Below are positions 9,102-18,130 of a stretch of 64,000 nucleotides of DNA, one piece after another; the stretch's first letter is position 1; each line of letters opens with the position of its first letter. The DNA lies in the NCBI RefSeq assembly GCF_003999375.1, contig NZ_RJLC01000016.1, positions 124,001 to 188,000 on the forward strand, read 5' to 3'. Under the pieces are notes generated by a model, which did no database searches, was not told where the DNA came from, and worked only from the letters and a program-made list of their open reading frames with translations. A program made the position numbers and the translations under genes. This DNA is from Pseudidiomarina mangrovi. Its GTDB lineage: Bacteria; Pseudomonadota; Gammaproteobacteria; Enterobacterales; Alteromonadaceae.

Positions 9102-10434
9102 AGGTCACCGTCCATTGCAGTAAAGTTTGATCAAGATTGAAGAAATCGATGGATGAGCGTTGATCGCGATACAACGCCGAGGCGCCGGTACGCCAGTTGT
9201 TGCTCAGTTGATAAAGCCATTCTAGGCGAGCGGTAAACGCATGGTCATCACGATCTTCGTCGATGCCGCGGTTAAATACTGAAAAACCAGGGCTATGGTA
9301 ACGCAAGTTTTGATAGCCTAATTGACCGACCCACTGTTGCTGGGCCGTCATTGAGTAGTCTGCTTGCAGCGATAATGCATTGCGCGCGGCATTGCCACCT
9401 TGGCGGAATGGATTATTTTGCACCCGCTCAATATCGTAAGTATAACGGCTACGCAAGGTTATGTTGGCGCGTAGGTTGTGTACCCATTCCAATTCAAATT
9501 GTGCGGCGCGATAATCGTTGCGGGCTTGCTCAAAGGAAAAATCACGCACCCGAGCATTAAAATTGTAGGTGTTGTCGGTATCCCATTGATGTTGCCAGCC
9601 GACTAACAGCCCCACATGACGGCGAAATTGCGCATCATCGAGCCAAATTTGTCCGACATCAATGCCATAGCGCGCGGTATTGCGCTCATCGGTTTTTAAT
9701 CCATAGGTGAACGAGCCTTGTACAATGCCAGTATCAAAGGCTTGCGCGGCGCTGTCTTGGTTGAGGCGCAGTTGCCCAGCCACGGATACTTCAATAAAGC
9801 TGCTACTGTCGAGTTCGCGTTGAAATAGCCAAATGCCGCGGGCATTGGTGAAATAGGTACCATCGGCTTCGAGCACTGCTAGGCCTTCAAGGAAGGTATT
9901 TTCAAACAAATCAAAACTGCTCGGATAGTTTAAATAGTTGCTATCGTAACCACCATCAAAACTGAGCACCAACAGATGTGTGCCGGCTGCCGCTTGTGCG
10001 CGTCGCTCAGCAATGATGGCGCGATAATCTGTTATCGCTTGGCGTGCTGCTGGCGGTGGATTAAAACCATCGACAATAGCCAGTTGCTGTTCGGCGCGAT
10101 CAAGCCGATTGAGAGCTAAATAAGCGGCGGCAAGTTCCAAATGCGCGCCGGCATGACTGGGGTCAGTTAATATGGCGCGCTCTAGTGCCAGAGCCGCTAA
10201 GCTTGCTTGACCGGCGCGCAAGGCAGCTACGCCATACCAGTAATCATAACGAGCGATACCGGCGTAATCGCTTTCAAGGGCTTCAAGCTGTGCGAGTGCA
10301 GCCTCATAGTCAGCGCTTTGAATGAGCTGCTGTGCAGCCTGGAGGTGACCAGTAAGAGTCGCATCATCAGCAGCTTGGCTGAGTGCTGCGGGGCTGAGCA
10401 ACGCGCTCAGCAGCAGTAATATTCGAGAATTCAT
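9091..10434 (-). CDS. TPR + outer-membrane beta-barrel protein (SLAM/DUF560-like)
   Basis: 447 aa. A signal peptide (about 1-21) is followed by TPR-like helices (about 28-135) and a region of alternating strands from about 150 to the end. It finishes in Thr-Tyr-Val-Tyr, an aromatic end typical of Bam-inserted barrels. The barrel opens with GGYDSNYLNYP, resembling the DSN strand motif of surface-lipoprotein assembly modulators (SLAM, DUF560), which share the N-terminal TPR plus C-terminal barrel plan. AAGG precedes ATG 10434 by 7 nt. It is the first gene of a two-gene unit with the giant FecR protein, so it may export or anchor that protein. Outer-membrane location is well supported; the SLAM-like role is inference. 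Confidence 0.75.
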   Translation of the reverse strand: MNSRILLLLSALLSPAALSQAADDATLTGHLQAAQQLIQSADYEAALAQLEALESDYAGIARYDYWYGVAALRAGQASLAALALERAILTDPSHAGAHLELAAAYLALNRLDRAEQQLAIVDGFNPPPAARQAITDYRAIIAERRAQAAAGTHLLVLSFDGGYDSNYLNYPSSFDLFENTFLEGLAVLEADGTYFTNARGIWLFQRELDSSSFIEVSVAGQLRLNQDSAAQAFDTGIVQGSFTYGLKTDERNTARYGIDVGQIWLDDAQFRRHVGLLVGWQHQWDTDNTYNFNARVRDFSFEQARNDYRAAQFELEWVHNLRANITLRSRYTYDIERVQNNPFRQGGNAARNALSLQADYSMTAQQQWVGQLGYQNLRYHSPGFSVFNRGIDEDRDDHAFTARLEWLYQLSNNWRTGASALYRDQRSSIDFFNLDQTLLQWTVTYVY

Positions 10435-10480
10435 GGGCTAGCCTTTTGCTCAAGCGCGCAAGTCAGACAGTGTTAGATTT

Positions 10481-10509
10481 AAGTTAAGCTCAGTTGTGGC
10501 AATTTGCAA
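10481..10509 (-). promoter_or_regulatory. Weak candidate promoter before the TPR/FecR pair
   Basis: In the 85-bp gap before the TPR gene, the minus strand reads TTGCAA, a 17-bp spacer, then TAACTT. It could give the TPR/FecR pair its own transcript, or the pair may simply be read through from the cyclase operon. The match to sigma-70 consensus is weak. Confidence 0.3.
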
Positions 10510-10519
10510 CGTCGATTGG

Positions 10520-11290
10520 TTAATATTTCAACAGGTCAGCGCAGACAGACCAGTGTGGGTAAGCCATTAATTCTTCCCGAATAGCGTCCTCGTAGGTCGG
10601 CTTTAAATGTGTTAACCACACATGATTCGGTGGATATTGCATGGCATCAAGCACTTGTGCCACCAGCGCTGGCGTCAGATGCCCTGTGGCGACGGCTAAG
10701 TCCTGATAACTGTCGGAAAAAGAGCACTCCAAAATCAAATGATCGGCAGGCTCTAGTTGATTCAATTGCTCAATCAATGCTGGGGTATAGGTGGTGTCGG
10801 CGGCAAAAATAGTGTGCATGCCACGTTTTTTCAGAGAATACCCAAAACAAGGAATGGTATGGCTGGTAGCAAATGGCGTGATCAGTAGATCATCCAATTC
10901 AAGCGGCTGTAGCGGTTCAAGCACCTGATAGCGCATGGTCGGTTGCTGTTGACCCGGCGCAGCACGACTAAAGTCCGGCCAGATGACATAGTTAAATATA
11001 TGCTGTTGTAAAGCCGCCAAGGTGTCGGCATGACCATAAATGGTCACCGGCTCATCGCTGTTATGGCCGATAATATTGGCCAGCAAAATGGGTAGGCAAC
11101 AAATATGGTCCATGTGCGAATGGCTAATAAACACGTGCCGTATCGCCAGCATTTCGGCAATCGACAAACGCTCCAAGCCAGTGCCTGCATCAATTAATAC
11201 CCGCTCTGACACTTGCAAACAGGTGCTGCCTTGTAGCTCACCGTTGCTGCTACCAATGCCGCCGTTACAGCCAAGAAAATCGATATTCAT
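10520..11290 (-). CDS. MBL-fold hydrolase, class II 3',5'-cyclic-nucleotide phosphodiesterase-like
   Basis: 256 aa metallo-beta-lactamase-fold enzyme. The metal motif H57-S-H59-M-D61-H62 is followed by more His/Asp ligands (ATSHT, AADTTY, LTHLKP). The HSHxDH segment followed by a hydrophobic stretch is close to the class II cyclic-nucleotide phosphodiesterase signature, and RNase Z-like enzymes are the main alternative. Its ATG overlaps the HD-GYP stop in an ATGA arrangement, and an adenylate cyclase lies two genes upstream. Breakdown of cAMP made by the same operon is therefore a sensible inference. No signal peptide, so cytoplasmic. The MBL fold is certain; cAMP specificity is inferred. Confidence 0.72.
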   Translation of the reverse strand: MNIDFLGCNGGIGSSNGELQGSTCLQVSERVLIDAGTGLERLSIAEMLAIRHVFISHSHMDHICCLPILLANIIGHNSDEPVTIYGHADTLAALQQHIFNYVIWPDFSRAAPGQQQPTMRYQVLEPLQPLELDDLLITPFATSHTIPCFGYSLKKRGMHTIFAADTTYTPALIEQLNQLEPADHLILECSFSDSYQDLAVATGHLTPALVAQVLDAMQYPPNHVWLTHLKPTYEDAIREELMAYPHWSVCADLLKY

Positions 11291-12852
11291 GGTTTTTTAC
11301 TATCGCTTTGGAAAGAATAGCCCGGTAACGAGAGCAAATCCGGTTCATCAATTTGCTCAGCCTTGAGAAATTTTTTGGCGTAGGCGAGGTACACCTGCTT
11401 ATCTACGAATAATTTAAACAGATCTGGATCAAGATGATTGCTCTCGACCATTTCACCCATGATGTTCAGGCTTTGCGAGATGCTCATGGCCTTTTTATAG
11501 GTGCGGTCAGGCGCGGTGAGCGCTTCAAATACATCGGCAATGCCCATCATCCGCGCCGGAATGGACATCTGCTCGCGGGTCAAACCACGCGGATAGCCCT
11601 TGCCATCCATGTGCTCGTGATGGCCGGCCGCATACTCCGGCACGCGCGCTAGATGCTTGGGGAAGGGCAGTTGCTCGAGCATATTAATGGTATGCACCAT
11701 ATGGTCTTGCATAATTTGCCGTTCATCGGCGGTCAGCGTGCCGCGGCGAATAGATAGCATAGCGACTTCTTGTTCGTTCAATAACGGCTGGTACTCGCCG
11801 TGCACATCGCAGTATGGGTATTGGGCAATCTCTTCAATGCGCGCTACCGCTTCATCGGAGAGGGTTTCACCGCCCTTATTGACCTCGTGTAAAAAGGCTA
11901 GGTCATCGAGCAGCTGTTGCTTTTGTCGTGCCCATTCGGGTTGTTTGGCGAGCGCGGCAAAGCGCGCTTCAACAGTATCCATGCGGTCACTGATGGTTTC
12001 GAGTTTGCGACTTTTCTCTACCACATGCGGTGGTGTGACAATTTTACCGCAGTCATGCATCCATGCTGCAGTTTTCAACTCATAGCGCTCATCGGCACTC
12101 ATGCGGAACTGCTCAAGACCCGGATAACGAGCGCCATTGGCGGCATCGGCAATCATTAAGGTGAGCTCAGGCACGCGCCGACAATGCGCGCCGGTTTGCG
12201 GTGACTTGGCGTCGATAGCGTTGGCAATCACTTCAGTGAAACTATCAAACAAATGATGTAAATCAGCGACTAAACGCTGATTGGTTAGGGCAATAGCAGC
12301 TTGTGAGGCGAGTGATTCGGTCAATTCGATGTCTTCGGCGACAAAAGGTACGGTATGACCGTTGGTATCGAGTTTATTGATCAGCTGCAGCGCGCCAATC
12401 ACCTCATTTTCATGGTTTTTAAGCGGTACCGCCAATACTGAACGAGTACGGTAGCCGGTATTTTGATCGAACGCATGGGTACCAGAAAAGTCGTAACCCA
12501 CGGTGGCATAAGCATCGGCAATGGCAATGGTGCGCTCGCTAATCACGCAATTCACCGCCACCATATTGTCGTTAGGCATACCATCGGCGTTGTACATAGG
12601 TAACGGCTTAAACTTATCAGACAACGGCTCGCCGTAACCACCGTAGTGAATGCCGAGTTGTTGGTTTTGCACCAACGCAAATTCGAGTTGACGTTGTTTG
12701 ACCAAATACAGCGAGCCGGCGTCGGCACCACTGAGGCGGCGTGCGCTGGTTAAGATCAACTCGAGCAGTTTAATCGCATCGCGTTCGGCAGAAAGCGCAA
12801 TACCGATACGATTGAGTTCACGGATACGTTGCAGTAAATCATATGTCGCCAT
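11287..12852 (-). CDS. GAF-HD-GYP protein, predicted c-di-GMP phosphodiesterase
   Basis: 521 aa soluble protein. A GAF sensory domain (about residues 20-190) precedes an HD-GYP catalytic domain with the HD dyad at 266-267 (MHDCGK) and the GYP motif at 419-421 (GHHEHMDGKGYP). HD-GYP domains hydrolyse c-di-GMP to pGpG or GMP. About 150 residues separate HD from GYP, far more than the roughly 65 of typical members, so an extra charged helical segment lies inside the catalytic domain. I chose ATG 12852, 5 bp after the cyclase stop with AAGG 10 nt upstream, over a TTG farther upstream. The GAF ligand is unknown. Confidence 0.86.
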   Translation of the reverse strand: MATYDLLQRIRELNRIGIALSAERDAIKLLELILTSARRLSGADAGSLYLVKQRQLEFALVQNQQLGIHYGGYGEPLSDKFKPLPMYNADGMPNDNMVAVNCVISERTIAIADAYATVGYDFSGTHAFDQNTGYRTRSVLAVPLKNHENEVIGALQLINKLDTNGHTVPFVAEDIELTESLASQAAIALTNQRLVADLHHLFDSFTEVIANAIDAKSPQTGAHCRRVPELTLMIADAANGARYPGLEQFRMSADERYELKTAAWMHDCGKIVTPPHVVEKSRKLETISDRMDTVEARFAALAKQPEWARQKQQLLDDLAFLHEVNKGGETLSDEAVARIEEIAQYPYCDVHGEYQPLLNEQEVAMLSIRRGTLTADERQIMQDHMVHTINMLEQLPFPKHLARVPEYAAGHHEHMDGKGYPRGLTREQMSIPARMMGIADVFEALTAPDRTYKKAMSISQSLNIMGEMVESNHLDPDLFKLFVDKQVYLAYAKKFLKAEQIDEPDLLSLPGYSFQSDSKKP

Positions 12853-12857
12853 GCTGA

Positions 12858-15059
12858 TTACGCCTTGGATAGATGGGTAAAGACGCCATCCCAGTCCTTG
12901 GGTGGTGGATTGTCTAAATAATAGGTGCAGCGTCTGCAAAACAGCAAGCCTAATTGTTGATTATTTATTTCTTCGTAGCAGGCTTTGGCTGCGGCAAAGT
13001 CACCGTGTTGGTAATAATCCCACGCTTTACGGGTGATATCGATGCTGTGCTGGTCGTCGTTAAGTAACAATTCTAGGAGCTGCACTGGGGCTTGGCGACC
13101 TTTCACCCGCACCAAGTCAACTGGGCGTAACGGCAGTTCAGCGGCGCGCGCACCAAGTGCTGCAACGGTATCGGCACTGAGCAGAATATGGGCGCCGTAG
13201 GTTTTGCTAAGGGCCTCAATGCGTGAGCCCAAATTAACGTTATCACCCATAACCGTGTATGCCATGCGAAAATCCGAGCCCATGTTGCCCACGCTCATCA
13301 GCCCAGTATGCACACCAATACCCATCTGCAAGGCCGGGAGGCCTTGTTGGACAAATTCACGGTTGCTGTCGGCCAGCGCGCGTTGCATCGCTAACGCACC
13401 TTGCACGGCATGCCAGGCATGCTCGCTATCGGCTAATGGCGCGCCCCAAAACGCCATCACCGCATCACCCATATATTTATCGATGGTGCCACGATGCTGA
13501 TGAATTGCTCGCGTTACCGGCGACAGTAACTGGTTCATAACGCGGGTTAATTGCGCTGGCGCGAGGTTTTCGGCGAAGCTAGTGAAGCCGCGGACATCCG
13601 AGAATAACACGGTTAATTGGCGTTCTTGGCCGGTCAAATCGAGCGCCTCTGGGTTGGCGACAATGTCATTGACCAATTCTGGCGGCACGTACAGGCCAAA
13701 CTGATTGGTGACTTGTTGTTTGGCTTGGCTCTCACGCCAAAAATTCAAAGCTAAATGCCACCCCATTAGCACCATAATGAGCAGTAGTCCTGACGCTAAT
13801 GGCAGTAATAAGCCTTGCTGCCAGGCATACAGGTTAGCCGCCGTGTAGCTTGTCAGCAGCGCTGCACACAGCGCTACCAGCCACAGCGCCGGCAGTTTCG
13901 GTAAGCACCAGGTCAATAACGAGCCGAGCAGCAGCAAGAGGATGACCGTGATGGCAATCGCATAGCCCGGCTCGCTGAGTAGATTGAGTTGCAGTAAGCC
14001 GGCTAACACCGAGGCATGAATTTCTACCCCAGGGAATACCGCACCAACCGGCGTAGAGCGTAGATCCATCAAGCCCGGTGCTGAGGTGCCGAGCAAGACA
14101 ATAGCGCCGCTCAGTTCAGGGCGCAGCAGATCGCTTGCGAGTAGCTCGGCGGCACTGATATGGGTAAAGCTGCCACGCGGCCCGTACCATGGCACTAGCA
14201 CCGCTGCATGGGGGTCTGTGGGCAAGCGATAACCACCTACATCGACCGCCTCAAGTTGCCATAAGCCGCCAGCTAAATGGGTCTCTAGGGTAACTGGCGG
14301 CATCGCCAGTAAGGTTTGCAGCATCGCCAGCGGTAATGATGGGTAGAGTTGTTGCTGATAACGTTGTAACAGCGGTACACGGCGGAAGATACCGTCGTCA
14401 TCAACCATGGGGTTATCAAAAAAACCGCCATGCAGGGCCTGTTGTTGCAGCATGGCAAGGTTACTGGCATAACGCTGGGCGGTGACCAGTGGTAAATCAG
14501 TCAATTGCGGACCGCTAGCGCTGTTGCTAGGTGCGGTGACCAGTGGCAGCGGGGCTGGCAGTTGACCGGTATTGGCTACTGTGAGGTTTGGCGTGACCGA
14601 GCGGTCAAAATAAAAGCCGCTAACAATAGGGTACTGCTGCATAACCGCGGCCAAGCGTTGGTCACCGCTAGTCGGTGCTGGTTGATCGGCCAATTGTGGA
14701 TACTGCAGTAGAAGTTGTTGCCATTGCTGGGCGAGTAGATTTTGCTCTTGCTCGGCAAACACAATATCGAGCCCTAACAGGGCAATCTGTTGCTGTTGGA
14801 ACAGCCGCTCAATCAATGCCGCGACTTGGTCGCGCGGCCACGGCCATTGACCAAACTCAGCAAGGCTGGCTTCATCAATATCAACAATCACGATATCAGC
14901 GGGGACATCGCCGGGCAGGTTCAGATTCACCCGTTGGTCGTAGCTGATCCATTCCAGCCGTTGTAGTAGTTGGCTGGGCCACAAGCCAATTTGCTCGCCC
15001 GCCAGCCATAGCACGAGAATGGCACTACCAACAGTTTGCAACCAACGGGTTCGGGTCAT
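12858..15059 (-). CDS. CHASE2-domain class III adenylate cyclase
   Basis: 733 aa inner-membrane protein. One N-terminal membrane helix (about 8-28) is followed by a periplasmic CHASE2 sensor (about 30-350), three clustered membrane helices (about 355-440), then a class III cyclase domain (about 475-640). Metal-binding D488 (FSDVRGFTS) and D532 (DKYMGDAV) are present, with substrate-lysine K528 and YTVMGDNVN containing Thr. This Lys/Thr-type pairing fits ATP rather than GTP. The C-terminus ends in a Cys-rich TPR-like tail with PPPKDWDGV, common in CHASE2 cyclases. The ATG overlaps the RND permease stop (ATGA), implying translational coupling. The stimulus read by CHASE2 is unknown. Confidence 0.9.
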   Translation of the reverse strand: MTRTRWLQTVGSAILVLWLAGEQIGLWPSQLLQRLEWISYDQRVNLNLPGDVPADIVIVDIDEASLAEFGQWPWPRDQVAALIERLFQQQQIALLGLDIVFAEQEQNLLAQQWQQLLLQYPQLADQPAPTSGDQRLAAVMQQYPIVSGFYFDRSVTPNLTVANTGQLPAPLPLVTAPSNSASGPQLTDLPLVTAQRYASNLAMLQQQALHGGFFDNPMVDDDGIFRRVPLLQRYQQQLYPSLPLAMLQTLLAMPPVTLETHLAGGLWQLEAVDVGGYRLPTDPHAAVLVPWYGPRGSFTHISAAELLASDLLRPELSGAIVLLGTSAPGLMDLRSTPVGAVFPGVEIHASVLAGLLQLNLLSEPGYAIAITVILLLLLGSLLTWCLPKLPALWLVALCAALLTSYTAANLYAWQQGLLLPLASGLLLIMVLMGWHLALNFWRESQAKQQVTNQFGLYVPPELVNDIVANPEALDLTGQERQLTVLFSDVRGFTSFAENLAPAQLTRVMNQLLSPVTRAIHQHRGTIDKYMGDAVMAFWGAPLADSEHAWHAVQGALAMQRALADSNREFVQQGLPALQMGIGVHTGLMSVGNMGSDFRMAYTVMGDNVNLGSRIEALSKTYGAHILLSADTVAALGARAAELPLRPVDLVRVKGRQAPVQLLELLLNDDQHSIDITRKAWDYYQHGDFAAAKACYEEINNQQLGLLFCRRCTYYLDNPPPKDWDGVFTHLSKA

Positions 15060-18000
15060 TTCACTCGCATCACCAAGGCATACATAACGGGCACCACAAT
15101 CAAGGTCAGCAAAGTTGCGAAGCCCAAGCCAAACATAATAACCACCGCCATACTGGCGAAAAAGCCATCGAATAACAAGGGGATCATCCCGACAATGGTG
15201 GTGACCGCAGTCATGGCCACCGGTCGTACCCGGCTCACCGAGGCATCAATAAGCGCCATCAGCGTGTCCTTGCCTGCAGCTAACTCAACCCGCACTTGCT
15301 CGAGCAGCACCACGCCATTTTTAATCAGCATACCCGATAAGCTCAGGAAGCCCAGCAACGCCATAAACCCAAACGGCTGATTGGTCAGCACTAAGCCCAA
15401 GGTCACACCGATAATACTGAGCGGCACCGTGGTCCATAAAATTGCCGCTTGGCGAATCGAACTGAACAGCAGCACAGTAATGATAAACATCACCACAAAG
15501 GCTAACGGTAGCGCCTCAAATACTGCGCCAGTGGCTTTTTTCGAGGCCTCATGCTCACCGCCAAATTGCAATTCATAACCGTGCGGCAGCGCAATCTGCT
15601 CCAGCTGTGGGCGTAATTGAGCAAACACTTGGGCCGGTGTTTGTTCGCTGTTGAGTGGCGGATCAGCCATCACCGTGAGGGTGCGTTTGCGGTCACGGCG
15701 CAAAATCAAATGATCTTCGAACTCTAACTGTACGTCGGTGACCACTTGCGCCAGCGGCACATGTTGTTGCAGCGCATTGCTATACACTTGCAGCTCTTGC
15801 CAATCTTGAATGCTGGCCCGCTCGTTGGCTGGCGCGCGCACAATGATCGGTAATAGTTCGGTACCATCGCGGTAAACACCAACGGTTTGGCCACTAAAGT
15901 TACGCAGTAACACCGCATCGACATCGGCTTTGCTAATACCCAGCCGGCGCGCGGCCGCCTCGTTGAATTGCGGGCGCAACACTTTACTGCGCTGGCGCCA
16001 GTCATCACGCACATAAGTCACCAAGCCGCTGTGCTGCATGACCTGTTTGGCTTGGTCGGCTAATAACCTAAGTTGGTTCGGGTCAGGGCCAATAAACCGA
16101 GCTTCCAATTTCGCCACATTGGGCGGACCCATTTCGATGCCTTTAATCTTGTATTCAACGTCGGGTTGTTCGCGTGCAATAAGCTCGGTAAAGCTGAGCA
16201 AGGCTTGCTCTAATTGGCCGCGGTCACGGCCACGGATAATCAGCTGGGCATAGCTTTCATAAGCACGTTCAACCATATAGGTGAGGGTAAATCGCGGCGC
16301 ACCTTGGCCGACTGTCGCGGCAATGAATTCAATATTTTCGGCGTCCGGATGTTGTTGCATCAACACTTCAAGTTGCTGCGAGCGCAGTGCTGTAGCGCGA
16401 ATATCGGTGCCCTGCGGATACCACAGATCAATCATCGCCATGGGCAGGTTAGAAGGCGGAAAGAAGCTCTGCTTGACGGTGCTAAAGCCAGCGCCGGCCA
16501 GCACTAATAACGCCAACATCGCCACTAGGGTCAGTTTACGCCAGCGTAAAAAGCGCTCTAGGGCGCGTCGATAGCTATGAAACACCCAGTGGTCATACAC
16601 TGCATCGGTGCGGTCGGCCACCTCACTGGCGGTGCGCGCGCGGGTATCGCGACGATACAGCAAGCTGCCTAAAAATGGCGTTAGCGTAATCGCGGTAAAC
16701 CAGCTTAACAGCAATGAAATCAGCATCACCCAGAACAGCGCATTAGCGTATTCACCACTGGCATCTTGCGATAGCCCAATCGGCGCAAAAGCAATCACCG
16801 CAATGGCGGTGGCACCTAATAGCGGCCACATGTTCTGCTGCACCACTTGGCTGGCGGCTTGAATGCGCGATAGCCCGCGGCGCACGCCAACTAACATACC
16901 TTCTGCCACCACAATGGCGTTATCCACCAGCATACCGAGGGCAATAATCAGTGCGCCTAGTGATACCCGCTGCAATTGAATATCCATCAGGTACATAAAG
17001 ATAAAGCTGCCCATCACGGTGATAAGCAGAACCCCACCAATCAACACCCCGCTGCGCAAGCCCATGGTAAGCAGTAGCGCTAACACTACAATGGCAACGG
17101 CTTCGGCGAGATTGATCAAGAAATTACTCACCGACGAGTCTACCTCGGCCGGTTGGTTATAGATCATCTCAGTGTGCATGCCGATTGGGCGCTCGCTTTC
17201 TAATTCAGCCAACCGTGCAGCGATAGCCGCACCAACGCGCACCACATTAACGTCATCGGCAAAGGAAATACCCAGCCACAAAGCCTGCTGGCCATTAAAA
17301 CGCACTAAATGATTTGGGGTATCATCAAATTCCTGCGAAATAGTGGCGACATCGCGCAACAAAATACGCGCCTCGGCACCCGGGTTACTGATGAGTAAAT
17401 CCGCCAGTGCATCGATACTGTCAAATTCGCCGGTGGTTTGAATGCGCAGCCGCTCATCACCGAGCATGACCCGGCCAGCGTCGCTTATGGCATTTTGGGT
17501 TTGTAGTAAGTTCAGCACCTGCTGCGGGGCAATGCCCATGTTGGCGAGTTGCTCGCGCGAGATCTCAACAATCACCTGCTGTTGCTGCTTACCGGCGACA
17601 CTGACTTTGCCGACTCCAGGCAGCATCACCAGCTCACGGCGGAGGTAATCGCTGTAGGTAGCAATGTCGTGATAGCTATAACCCGCACCCGTCACCGCTA
17701 ATAAAATGCCGTATACATCGGCAAAATCATCGCGCACCATCGGCACCCCTGCGCCCGGTGGCAGCTCGCGCTGCACATCACTGATTTTACGCCGCATTTC
17801 GTCCCAAACTTGCGCCATTTGATGCTCACGCAAGGTGGTTTTCATATCCACTTTAACTTGGCTCAAACCCGGTGTAGATACCGAGGTAACATGGTCTACA
17901 TAAGGCAATTGCTGAATAGCATTTTCGATGCGGTAGGTCAGCTCTTCTTCAACTTGTTGCGCGGTAGCGCCCGGATAACTGGTGATCACCATGGCTTGCT

Positions 18001-18130
18001 TGAGGGTAAATTCAGGATCTTCCAAACGCCCAATTTTGTCTAAGGCGATAAAGCCACCGAGCAGCAAAATCAGCAATAGCAGCCAACTGGTGGTGGCTCG
18101 GGTAATGCTATAGCGAGCAATATTAATCAT
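15056..18130 (-). CDS. HAE-type RND efflux permease
   Basis: 1024 aa inner-membrane proton-driven multidrug-type exporter. It has the usual two halves, each with one TM, a large periplasmic loop and five TMs. The TM4 motif is GMLVDNAIVVAEG: the first Asp of the proton relay is kept, but the second position is Asn where AcrB has Asp. ATG 18130 overlaps the adaptor's TGA by 4 bp, and this fits better than a TTG 21 bp upstream. It is the second gene of a long operon that continues into cyclase signalling genes. The substrate cannot be read from sequence. No outer-membrane channel gene is adjacent. Confidence 0.92.
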   Translation of the reverse strand: MINIARYSITRATTSWLLLLILLLGGFIALDKIGRLEDPEFTLKQAMVITSYPGATAQQVEEELTYRIENAIQQLPYVDHVTSVSTPGLSQVKVDMKTTLREHQMAQVWDEMRRKISDVQRELPPGAGVPMVRDDFADVYGILLAVTGAGYSYHDIATYSDYLRRELVMLPGVGKVSVAGKQQQQVIVEISREQLANMGIAPQQVLNLLQTQNAISDAGRVMLGDERLRIQTTGEFDSIDALADLLISNPGAEARILLRDVATISQEFDDTPNHLVRFNGQQALWLGISFADDVNVVRVGAAIAARLAELESERPIGMHTEMIYNQPAEVDSSVSNFLINLAEAVAIVVLALLLTMGLRSGVLIGGVLLITVMGSFIFMYLMDIQLQRVSLGALIIALGMLVDNAIVVAEGMLVGVRRGLSRIQAASQVVQQNMWPLLGATAIAVIAFAPIGLSQDASGEYANALFWVMLISLLLSWFTAITLTPFLGSLLYRRDTRARTASEVADRTDAVYDHWVFHSYRRALERFLRWRKLTLVAMLALLVLAGAGFSTVKQSFFPPSNLPMAMIDLWYPQGTDIRATALRSQQLEVLMQQHPDAENIEFIAATVGQGAPRFTLTYMVERAYESYAQLIIRGRDRGQLEQALLSFTELIAREQPDVEYKIKGIEMGPPNVAKLEARFIGPDPNQLRLLADQAKQVMQHSGLVTYVRDDWRQRSKVLRPQFNEAAARRLGISKADVDAVLLRNFSGQTVGVYRDGTELLPIIVRAPANERASIQDWQELQVYSNALQQHVPLAQVVTDVQLEFEDHLILRRDRKRTLTVMADPPLNSEQTPAQVFAQLRPQLEQIALPHGYELQFGGEHEASKKATGAVFEALPLAFVVMFIITVLLFSSIRQAAILWTTVPLSIIGVTLGLVLTNQPFGFMALLGFLSLSGMLIKNGVVLLEQVRVELAAGKDTLMALIDASVSRVRPVAMTAVTTIVGMIPLLFDGFFASMAVVIMFGLGFATLLTLIVVPVMYALVMRVK

